64,000 nt of DNA. Source: CAZTQN01 sp964615765 (GTDB taxonomy: Bacteria > Planctomycetota > Phycisphaerae > Phycisphaerales > UBA1924). The notes beneath the pieces were generated by a model. The model made no database searches and was not told the DNA's origin. It saw nothing but the letters and a program-made list of their open reading frames with translations. Of this stretch, positions 57,057-64,000 are shown in pieces. How positions within the stretch are numbered: position 1 is the first letter of the stretch; every line of letters begins with the position of its first letter. The stretch lies in NCBI GenBank assembly GCA_964615765.1, contig CAZTQN010000019.1, positions 1 through 64,000 of the forward strand. The letters are read 5' to 3'. Made by a program: the position numbers and the translations under genes.

Positions 57057-58859
57057 ATGCCGGCGGCCGACTATCAGACCATCGCGGTGATGATCAACTC
57101 CGGGCGCGTCGCGCAGGCCCGGACGCAGCTCGCCCGCCTGCTCGCCAAGACGCCCGGCGATCGCAACGCCAACGTGCTCATGCGGCACACGCTCCGCCGC
57201 CTGGGCGAACACCGCCAGGCGCTCTACTACGCCGAGCGCGCCCTCGCTCAGGCCCCCGACGACGCGGACCTGCTGTCGATCACCGGCCAATCACAGGCGG
57301 ACTGCGGCCAGATCGCGAACGCCGAGGCCACCCTCCGCCGCGCGCTCGAGCGCCGCCCCGATCATCCGCTCAGCCTGCTCGCCCTCGCGAACATCGTCGG
57401 GCTGGCCGGGCGGTTTGTCGAAACGCTCGACCTGTGCGAACGGGCGCTCAAGGGGATGCCGGGCGAGCCGACGGCCCTTGGCCTGTACACCAGCGCACTG
57501 GTGCACCTCGGGCGGGCCGACGACGCCGTGCTCACGCTCAAGCGGGCCATGCTCGGCCAGCCCGGCAACCTGGCCCTGCTCTCGCTCTTGTGCGGCTCGT
57601 TGAACTACGCGACCTCAACCACCGGCGAGGACCTGATCGCGGCCCACCGCCTGTTCGGGCGCTCGCTGGAGCAGCAGTTCGGCCCGCCGGGCCCCGCGCC
57701 CTCGCGCCCGAAAGACGCCGAGCGTCGCCTGCGCATCGGCGCCATCTCCGCCGACTTCCGCCGGCACGCGATCATGTGCTTTTTCGAGCCGTTCGTGGAC
57801 CGCTTCGACCGGGCCCGGTTCGACCTGTTCCTCTATCACAACGCCGGCACGGAGGACGACGTCTCGGCCCGCATCAAGGCGGCCCCGGGCGTGACGTGGC
57901 GCACCGTCGCCGGCCAGCCCGCCGCCCAGACGGCCCAGCGCGTCCGCGACGACCAGATCGACATCCTGCTCGACCTCTCCGGGCACACGGGCGGCGGGTC
58001 GCCGATGGTCATGCACATGAAGCCCGCGCCGGTGCAGGCCTGCTGGGTCGGGTACCAGTGCACCACGGGCCTCCGCGCGATCGACTACCGCCTGGTTGAT
58101 TCCGACACCGACCCGCCGGGCTTCGAAGCCCTCAGCACCGAGACGCTGTGGCGCATGGACCCGTGCCATTTCTGCTATCGCCCGCCGCTGCCGGTGAGCG
58201 AACTGCCCGACCCGGGCCCGCCGCCGATGACGCGCGCCGGGTCGGACGGGCGGCCCACGCTGGCCTGCTTCGCGAACATGCCGAAGCTCAACGACCGCGT
58301 CGTGCGCGTGTGGGCCCGGGTGCTGCAGCGCGTGCCGGGCGCGGTGCTGCTCCTGAAAAACCGTGGGCTGACGCAGGAATCCTCGCGGGCGGCGATGGTG
58401 GAGCGCTTCCGGGCCGCCGGCGTCAACCCCGACCGCCTGCGCATCGAAGGCCCGACCGACGGCCCGCGCCAGACCATCGCCGAGTACGCGCGCGTCGACG
58501 TCGCGCTCGACACGTTCCCGTTCCAGGGCATGACCACAATCTGCGAAGCCGTGCTGATGGGCGTGCCGCCGATCACGCTCGCCGGCGCGACCAGCGGCGG
58601 CCGCCAGGGCGTCCCCATCATGCGGGCCGTCGGGCTCGACTCGCTGGTGTGCGACGACGAGGACGCGTACGTGAACGCGGCCGCCGCGCTGCTCAATGAC
58701 CCCGCGCGCCTCACCGACCTGCGGGCCTCGCTCCGGGCCCGCCTCTTGGCCAGCCCGATCTGCGACGAAGTCGCCTGGGTGCGGCGCCTCGAAGTCGCCC
58801 TGCGCCAGATGTGGCGGGCCCATGTCGCCGGACCGGCCGATTCTGGGACCCGGGGCTGA
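57057..58859 (+). CDS. TPR-containing GT41 (OGT/SPINDLY-like) transferase
   Basis: 600 aa. Residues 1-220 are TPR-like helices (NSGRVAQARTQLARLLAKTPGDRNA, HRQALYYAERALAQAPDDADL). Residues about 225-590 match the O-GlcNAc transferase fold: IGAISADFRRHAIMCFFEPF, DILLDLSGHTGGG, PVQACWVGYQCTTGLRAIDY, CFANMPKLNDRVVRVWARVL and DTFPFQGMTTICEAV. It would transfer a sugar to Ser/Thr (or another acceptor) of cytoplasmic proteins. The ATG at 57057 is preferred over the upstream TTG at 57036. Confidence 0.9.
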   Translation: MPAADYQTIAVMINSGRVAQARTQLARLLAKTPGDRNANVLMRHTLRRLGEHRQALYYAERALAQAPDDADLLSITGQSQADCGQIANAEATLRRALERRPDHPLSLLALANIVGLAGRFVETLDLCERALKGMPGEPTALGLYTSALVHLGRADDAVLTLKRAMLGQPGNLALLSLLCGSLNYATSTTGEDLIAAHRLFGRSLEQQFGPPGPAPSRPKDAERRLRIGAISADFRRHAIMCFFEPFVDRFDRARFDLFLYHNAGTEDDVSARIKAAPGVTWRTVAGQPAAQTAQRVRDDQIDILLDLSGHTGGGSPMVMHMKPAPVQACWVGYQCTTGLRAIDYRLVDSDTDPPGFEALSTETLWRMDPCHFCYRPPLPVSELPDPGPPPMTRAGSDGRPTLACFANMPKLNDRVVRVWARVLQRVPGAVLLLKNRGLTQESSRAAMVERFRAAGVNPDRLRIEGPTDGPRQTIAEYARVDVALDTFPFQGMTTICEAVLMGVPPITLAGATSGGRQGVPIMRAVGLDSLVCDDEDAYVNAAAALLNDPARLTDLRASLRARLLASPICDEVAWVRRLEVALRQMWRAHVAGPADSGTRG

Positions 58860-58972
58860 TCGCCGTCCCCGCGCCCTTCCGATGCAGCAATAGCCAGCGT
58901 CCAACCGCGTTGGGCTGTGGCGACGGCCCGCCCTCGTGGACGCGCCCCCGCACGACTCTTCCGAGGTTCACC

Positions 58973-59896
58973 ATGCTCACGCACCGCTCCCCCGCCCGTC
59001 CGCACGCCGCCCTCGCCCGACTGCTCGCCTGCGTCGCCGGGCTCGCCGTATCTTCCGCCACCCTCGCCCAGTCCGAGATGGCGCCCCCGCCCGCACGCGG
59101 CCTGGGCGGTCCGGAAGTGACCGAGCAGCGCGGGCCCAAGGGCGAAGGCGACTTCGGCGGCGGCGGGCCCGAGTTCCGCCGCGGGAAGGAAGGCGGACAA
59201 CGCGGCATGGCCATGGTCTACCGCGAAGCCCTCAGCGTGGTCCTCAAGGACGACGCCCCCGACAACATCCGCGCCTCCGACACGCAGCGTGAGCAGCTCA
59301 CCACCATCATGCGCGAACACGGCGAACAGGTCCGCGCGTACATGGACCAGCACAAAGACGAACTCGCGCAGCTTCGCGGCAAGGGCGCCGGCGCCGACGA
59401 AGACGCCCGCCGCGCCAACCGCCAGAAGGCCGAGGAAATCATGCGCGGCGCCCCGAACGCCAAAGACGCGTACAACCGCGCCTGGCAACTACTGACGCCC
59501 GCGCAGCAGACCGCCGTCACCGAGCGCTTGGCCCAGGTCGAAGCCCGCATGTCCGAGCGTCGCCAGGACGAGTACGTCCGCCGCCGGGTCGGTCCGGATG
59601 CCGGTCGCGAGCGCGGCCCGCAGGCCGACGGTCCCCGCCGCCGCGGGCCCGATGCCGGTCCCGGTGATGGTCGCCCCGGTGACGGCCCGCGCTCCGGCCC
59701 GGACGGAGATCGGCGTGAACGCCTGATGAAAATCTTTGAACGCATGTCGCCCGAGCAGCAGGAGCAGCTCCTCCGCCGGCTCGAAGAGCGCATGGGCGGC
59801 CGCGGCGATGGCGAGCGCCGCGAACGCCGCGCCGGCCCCCGAAACAGGGACGAAGCCCGCACGCCGCCCGCCGACATGCCGCCCGCCACCGAGTAA
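58973..59896 (+). CDS. Exported Arg/Gly-rich helical protein
   Basis: 307 aa. A signal peptide ends near ATLAQSE. Then come a Gly/Pro-rich stretch, a helical domain (MVYREALSVVLKDD...TQREQLTTIMREHGEQVRAYMDQHKDELAQL), a segment AWQLLTPAQQTAVTERLAQVEARM and a basic disordered C-terminal half. The helical LTPAQQ pattern recalls Spy/CpxP-like or heavy-metal-sensor periplasmic proteins, but the match is weak. The ATG at 58973 is the first one heading the signal. Confidence 0.65.
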   Translation: MLTHRSPARPHAALARLLACVAGLAVSSATLAQSEMAPPPARGLGGPEVTEQRGPKGEGDFGGGGPEFRRGKEGGQRGMAMVYREALSVVLKDDAPDNIRASDTQREQLTTIMREHGEQVRAYMDQHKDELAQLRGKGAGADEDARRANRQKAEEIMRGAPNAKDAYNRAWQLLTPAQQTAVTERLAQVEARMSERRQDEYVRRRVGPDAGRERGPQADGPRRRGPDAGPGDGRPGDGPRSGPDGDRRERLMKIFERMSPEQQEQLLRRLEERMGGRGDGERRERRAGPRNRDEARTPPADMPPATE

Positions 59897-60297
59897 AGCT
59901 GGGCAACTTTCGGCGTTTGTCCGGACATTGCAAGGTGCCACCCGACGGGCTGATAACTCCGAAGGCTGTGCCGTGCGCGCCGTGTACCTCGTCCGGAGGA
60001 ACAGCAAGGCCCAGATTCACGTAATTTCAGAGCGGCGCATGCGGAAACTCCATCCGCCATGCGATAAGGTGTTTCAAGGACGCGCCACGGCGGCGCCTCC
60101 TGCGGAGCACCATCTCCGCACCGAACCCCGTCGCGGGGTGCGGGTATCGGCCCGGACGAGCGGGAAATCCACGTAGTTTCCCCGCCGCCTGCGCCGATAC
60201 CTGTTGACAACCTCCCTTTGATCTCTCTCTCCTCCAGCGGGGCGCTGTCTTACGATGGCGCCCTGCTTCTTTGCGCGCCCGCTCGATACGCTTGGGC
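59897..60297. other. Intergenic region with no recognised gene
   Basis: About 400 bases. Open frames here have no family similarity. It probably includes the 3' end of the exported-protein transcript and the promoter of the polysaccharide genes. I see no strong terminator hairpin or repeat. Confidence 0.4.
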
Positions 60298-61311
60298 GTG
60301 AGTGTGCTTTCCCCCGCCGACGCACCGTCCGCCGCGCCCGTTTCCGACCGCCCCGTCCTCGTCACCGGGGCCGCGGGGTTCATTGGCTCCCACGTGGTCG
60401 AGGCGCTGCTCGACCAGGGGCGGCGGGTCGTCGGGGTGGACAACTTCGACCCGTTCTACGACCCCGCGATCAAGCGTCGCCACCTCGCCGCCATCCAGAA
60501 GCACCGCGCCGCCGACCGCTTCGAGTTTGTCGAAGGCGACATCTGCCAGAGCGAGCAGTGCGGCGGGCTGATGCTCCGCACACGCCCCGAGAGCGTGATC
60601 CACCTGGCCGCCAAGGCCGGCGTCCGCCCGAGCATCGCCGACCCCTCGGGCTATGTCCGCGCCAACGTGCTCGGGACGCAGCAGGTGCTGGACTCGGCGC
60701 GGCAGGCGGGCGTCACCCGCGTCGTGCTCGCCTCCAGTTCGAGCGTGTACGGCAACAACACCAAGGTCCCCTTCAGCGAGGACGACGACGTCTCGGCCCC
60801 CATCTCGCCGTACGCCGCCACCAAGCGGGCCTGCGAACTCATCGCCTTCACACATTGGCGCCTCACCGGGATGCCGACGGCGTGCCTGCGGTTCTTCACG
60901 GTGTACGGCCCGCGGCAGCGCCCGGACCTGGCCATCGGTTCGTTCCTGCGCAAGGCCGCCGGCGGGGAAGACATCGCGATGTTCGGCGACGGATCGACCA
61001 GCCGCGATTACACGTTCGTCAGCGACACCGTCGCGGGCGTGCTCGCCGCGCTGAAGGCGATCGACCAGCACGGCTACCGCGTGTGGAACCTGGGCGGGAG
61101 CCAGCCGGTGATGCTGCGCGACCTGATCGCGGCGGTCGGGCGCGTCGTCGGGCGCGAGGCCCGCGTGCGTTCTCTGCCCAACCAGCCGGGCGATGTCGAG
61201 CGCACCTGGGCCGACCCGACGCGCAGCCGCACCGAACTCGGCTATCACCCGCGTGTCAGCCTGGAAGACGGCCTTGCGCGGCAGTGGGCGTGGATGCGCG
61301 AGCAGCCATGA
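60298..61311 (+). CDS. NAD-dependent nucleotide-sugar epimerase (UDP-glucuronate 4-epimerase-like)
   Basis: About 337 aa extended SDR enzyme. Seen: VLVTGAAGFIGSHVVEALL, VGVDNFDPFYDPAIKRRHL (the DNF-FYD pattern of UDP-glucuronate 4-epimerases), IHLAAKAGVRPSI, ASSSSVYGNNTKVPFSE, the catalytic Tyr-Lys in PYAATKRACE and FFTVYGPRQRPDLAI. It would supply UDP-galacturonate or a similar sugar for surface glycans. GTG at 60298 is the likely start; other GTG/TTG codons nearby are possible. It overlaps the next gene (ATGA, 61308-61311). Confidence 0.88.
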   Translation: MSVLSPADAPSAAPVSDRPVLVTGAAGFIGSHVVEALLDQGRRVVGVDNFDPFYDPAIKRRHLAAIQKHRAADRFEFVEGDICQSEQCGGLMLRTRPESVIHLAAKAGVRPSIADPSGYVRANVLGTQQVLDSARQAGVTRVVLASSSSVYGNNTKVPFSEDDDVSAPISPYAATKRACELIAFTHWRLTGMPTACLRFFTVYGPRQRPDLAIGSFLRKAAGGEDIAMFGDGSTSRDYTFVSDTVAGVLAALKAIDQHGYRVWNLGGSQPVMLRDLIAAVGRVVGREARVRSLPNQPGDVERTWADPTRSRTELGYHPRVSLEDGLARQWAWMREQP

Positions 61312-62462
61312 CCGGGTACGGCTCGTACGAGGCGTCGCCGGGCCCGGTGCGAACGCGCCGGCGACCACGCCGCTCGATCACCGTCGCCTGCTGGGTCATC
61401 GCGCTCGGCGTGCTGATCCCCGCGCCGGCGTGGCTGGTGAGCGGGTGGGGCTGGACGATCGACCTGGTCGCGAACCTCAACGCGCAGCTCGCCATCGCCG
61501 GGACCGTCGCGGCCTTGGTGTGCCTCGCCCTCCGCCGGCGCGGGCCCGCCGCCTGCGCCGCGCTGGCCACGCTGCTCATGCTCCTCCCGCTCGCGCTGGA
61601 CCGGGCCGCGTGGTGGCCGCGTGCGGCGGCGGTGCCGCGTCCCGCCCAGGGCGACGAGGTGGTCCGCGTGCTGCACTACAACGCTCGCTCGCGCGGGACG
61701 CACGAGCAGAACCTCGCCCTCATCGCCGCCACCAACCCCGACATCGTCAGCCTCGTCGGCCCCGGGCTCGACGGGCAGGTCCGCGTGATTTACGGCGACG
61801 GGCTGACGGACCGGTTTCCCGGCAAGCTCGTCCGCCCGTGGTCGCCCGGACACGCCGAGGACGGGGCCCAGATGGTCAGCGCCGCGTACCTCGTGTCGCG
61901 CTGGCCGATCGAACCGCTGGACCTGGCCGACCAGGGCGAGGCGGGCCAGCAGGTGATGGCCGGCGTGGTGCAACGCCCGGGCCCGGCGGGGTGGTTCGGC
62001 GTGGTGGCGCTGCACCCGCGCTCGCCGCGAACCGCGTACCGGTGGGAACGCGGCAATCTGACCGTCGACGCGGCCGTCGCCGCGACCGACCGCCTCCGCC
62101 AACGTGGGCTCCCCGTCCTGGTGATATCGGACCTGAACTCCACCCCGTCGGGGTATCGCTGCCGCGTGCTGGCGGCGGCCGGGCTGCGGCGGGGCAAACC
62201 GGTCTTCGACCCTTCCGGAACCTACCCGGAAGAGGCCCCCATCGGGCTCAGCCTCAAGAACGCGTGGAGCGTGCGCGTGATGTGGCCCTTGAAGATCGCG
62301 ATCGACGATGTCTGGTGCACGCCGGGCGTGCGCGTGGAGGCGTGGTCGGTGCTCCCCGCGACCGGCTCGGGATCCGAACATCGACCGATCTTGGTGGATC
62401 TGCGCGTCTCGGGGCCCGCGGAGAGCGCCGGGAGCGAAAAACAGCCGACGAAAGACCCGTAG
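61308..62462 (+). CDS. Membrane protein with endonuclease/exonuclease/phosphatase-type domain
   Basis: 384 aa. Three hydrophobic segments at the N terminus (about residues 24-45, 55-76 and 80-100) precede a soluble domain with VVRVLHYNARSRGTHEQNLALIAATNPDIVSLVGPG, LPVLVISDLNSTPSGYRCRVL (the DxNxxP catalytic pattern) and the C-terminal SEHRPILVDLRV (Ser-Glu-His-Arg-Pro in place of the usual SDHxP). This is the DNase-I-like phosphatase/nuclease fold facing outward. It is translationally coupled to the epimerase. Substrate unknown. Confidence 0.8.
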   Translation: MTGYGSYEASPGPVRTRRRPRRSITVACWVIALGVLIPAPAWLVSGWGWTIDLVANLNAQLAIAGTVAALVCLALRRRGPAACAALATLLMLLPLALDRAAWWPRAAAVPRPAQGDEVVRVLHYNARSRGTHEQNLALIAATNPDIVSLVGPGLDGQVRVIYGDGLTDRFPGKLVRPWSPGHAEDGAQMVSAAYLVSRWPIEPLDLADQGEAGQQVMAGVVQRPGPAGWFGVVALHPRSPRTAYRWERGNLTVDAAVAATDRLRQRGLPVLVISDLNSTPSGYRCRVLAAAGLRRGKPVFDPSGTYPEEAPIGLSLKNAWSVRVMWPLKIAIDDVWCTPGVRVEAWSVLPATGSGSEHRPILVDLRVSGPAESAGSEKQPTKDP

Positions 62463-62596
62463 TCATCGCCGCGCGGCGTGCGGAGGACGTAGACACTCTT
62501 CATTCCTCGCCCGCATCGTGCACCGTGCCCCGTCCCCCATCGCCAATGACATCGCCCCTAACCGCGTGACGCCCCCCCCCACCCCCCACCCCACCG

Positions 62597-64000
62597 ATGA
62601 TCTTCGACCTGCTCGCCCAGCGCTCGTACGGCTTTGAAGGCACCACGGCGCTGCTCATTTTCACGGTCTGCTTCATCGCGGTCGTCGGGCTAACGCTCGC
62701 GTTCGTCCGCCTCCCGCTGGTGACCTGGCTGGTCATCGGGGTGCTGATGATGGCGGCTTTGTCAGCCCCCACGAACCAGGACAGAACGGCATTTCTGCCG
62801 ACATGGCTTCTGCCCGTTCAACGGTACCGGGCCGAACTGCAGCTGGGCATTTGCGGTCTTCTGGGGCTGATTCTCTTCGCGACGGGTCGGCTGAACTTCG
62901 CCAACATGCCCGCGCAGGCGTTCCTGCTTCTGATGCTCGGGCTGTTCATGGGAACGATGCAGTTCATCCATGACACGGCGTTGAACGCGGCCCAGTCGAT
63001 GGTGTTCGCCGCGGTCACGATTCCGGCGACGGCGCTCGGCGCGGTCATGGCGGTGAACACGCGGGACGGCCCGTTGCGGCTGGTCCGCGGGATGCTCACC
63101 GTCGCCGCGTTCTGGGCGGGCGCGTGCTGCGTGCAGTTTGTCATCAACCCCGAGTACCTTGTCAACGCCAATGGGCGGTTCTGGGGCATGCTTTCGAACC
63201 CGCAGCTCGCGGGCATGTTCATCGCGCCGGTGCTGACCATGGCCATGTGGGCCGCGCTGAACGACCCGAACAAGCGGCTCCGCATCCTCTGGTTCGGGCT
63301 GATGGGGATTTACGTCCTGTTCGCCGGGTGGACGGGCTCGCGCATGTGCGCCGTGCTCACCATTCTGGGGTGGATGTTTGTGCTCGGGCGCCGCCTGGGC
63401 GGTTTCGTGTTGCTCGCCCCGTTCATCGGCGGGCTGGTCGTGCTGCTGGGCGTGCTGGCGCAGGAACTCCAGATCGGCGCCAACCTCGAGCGTCTGACCT
63501 CGACAGAGAACACGCGCGACGCCGCCTGGGCGCGCCAGATCGACGACATCATGACCAACCCGTTCATCGGCGTCGGCTGGAACGACGTCGGCGCGACGGA
63601 GAACAGTTACCTGGGCATCTTCGCCGGCTACGGCATCATCGGGTTCCTGTTCGCGGTCACGCTGCTGCTGTACTCGATGTGGCTGTGCCTGCGCCTGCTG
63701 ATCAAGCGCAAGGTGCTGCCGCCCTTGGAGCGCAGCATCGCCGACCTCACCATCGCCGTCAACGCGGTCTATTTCGCAGGGGCCAACTTCGAGGGCTACA
63801 TGCTGGCCCGCTCGTCCTCGATGCTGACGTTCATCCTGATCTACTCGGCGCTGGCGGCGTTCCTGCTGCAGCGCGCCGGCGAGATCGAACGGGGCGAGCA
63901 CCTCTCCCTCGAGAGCGACGACCTGATCGATGAGGAAGCGGCCCGGGATTACGGTCCGGCCCCATTGCCGCCCGCGTCCATCCCGCCCAGCCGCGGGACC
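62597..64000 (+). CDS. O-antigen ligase-like polytopic membrane protein (partial)
   Basis: At least 468 aa; the frame starts at ATG 62597 and is still open at the window end. It contains about ten or more hydrophobic helices and the O-antigen ligase (Wzy/WaaL) signature region: TGSRMCAVLTILGWM followed by DDIMTNPFIGVGWNDVGATENSYLGIFAGYGIIGFL. It would polymerise or attach surface polysaccharide in the inner membrane. Its place after an epimerase suggests a surface glycan locus continuing to the right. Confidence 0.85.
   Translation, partial: MIFDLLAQRSYGFEGTTALLIFTVCFIAVVGLTLAFVRLPLVTWLVIGVLMMAALSAPTNQDRTAFLPTWLLPVQRYRAELQLGICGLLGLILFATGRLNFANMPAQAFLLLMLGLFMGTMQFIHDTALNAAQSMVFAAVTIPATALGAVMAVNTRDGPLRLVRGMLTVAAFWAGACCVQFVINPEYLVNANGRFWGMLSNPQLAGMFIAPVLTMAMWAALNDPNKRLRILWFGLMGIYVLFAGWTGSRMCAVLTILGWMFVLGRRLGGFVLLAPFIGGLVVLLGVLAQELQIGANLERLTSTENTRDAAWARQIDDIMTNPFIGVGWNDVGATENSYLGIFAGYGIIGFLFAVTLLLYSMWLCLRLLIKRKVLPPLERSIADLTIAVNAVYFAGANFEGYMLARSSSMLTFILIYSALAAFLLQRAGEIERGEHLSLESDDLIDEEAARDYGPAPLPPASIPPSRGT

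Noticed and set aside
62762..63901. A minus-strand open frame of 379 codons
   Set aside because: It is the antisense shadow of the O-antigen-ligase-like gene, which has clear membrane helices and family motifs on the plus strand.

Overview
The window is a chromosomal segment of a high-G+C bacterium, most likely a planctomycete of the class Phycisphaerae. The main clues are two secreted proteins ending in the short Cys-terminated dockerin-like domain common in that group (8751-11393 and 11593-12462), small CPRC/CSEC zinc-ribbon membrane proteins, a highly divergent sigma-like protein, and scattered metabolic genes in short operons on both strands. This placement rests on family recognition, not on a search.

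Layout. 1-5600: GTP-dependent PEP carboxykinase, a methyl-accepting chemotaxis protein, a DUF1643 protein and an unusual membrane-spanning acyl-carrier-like protein. 5600-8200: a lower-G+C island in which three small unknown genes alternate with three copies of an RHS core-tip fragment. It ends beside the 3' end of tmRNA (8206-8556). 8560-18000: secreted dockerin-type proteins and a pair of tandem amidohydrolase genes. 18100-22940: a probable pyrophosphate-type phosphofructokinase, a low-G+C protein kinase directly behind it, a membrane protein and a DUF4344 metallopeptidase. 22937-28118 (minus strand): DoxX, a VWA protein, a helical-repeat exported protein and SucD. 28255-36420: tRNA-Leu, an FmdB-like protein that has lost its cysteines, TrpE, ClpS, a PGDH-like dehydrogenase, a glycosyltransferase and PdxJ. 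36423-47000 (mostly minus strand): GT9 glycosyltransferase, sigma-like protein, PyrB and DnaE. 47000-57025: small membrane proteins, a DUF6714-like protein, Rho, PTS enzyme I, RNase E/G with a very long disordered tail, and Dxr. 57057-64000: TPR-GT41 transferase, an exported Arg-rich protein, a nucleotide-sugar epimerase, an endonuclease/exonuclease/phosphatase-fold protein and an O-antigen-ligase-like protein that runs off the window.

The most striking observation is in dnaE. A 488-bp element (44171-44658) sits inside the gene. It is bounded by 38-bp inverted repeats (37 of 38 identical), each built from tandem 8-bp units, and it encodes a four-helix-bundle (S23/IVP-family) protein in one frame while the dnaE frame stays open straight through it. 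The same dnaE gene carries two further in-frame insertions made of 7-bp-periodic repeats. One of them shares a roughly 37-bp hairpin repeat with the pyrB downstream region. Together these suggest families of short-repeat mobile elements that can enter essential coding sequence without breaking it.

Metabolically the window carries entry points into gluconeogenesis and glycolysis (pckG, PPi-type PFK), the TCA cycle (sucD), pyrimidine (pyrB), tryptophan (trpE), vitamin B6 (pdxJ) and isoprenoid (dxr) synthesis, mRNA turnover and termination (rne, rho), protein quality control (clpS, ssrA) and surface polysaccharide assembly near the right end.
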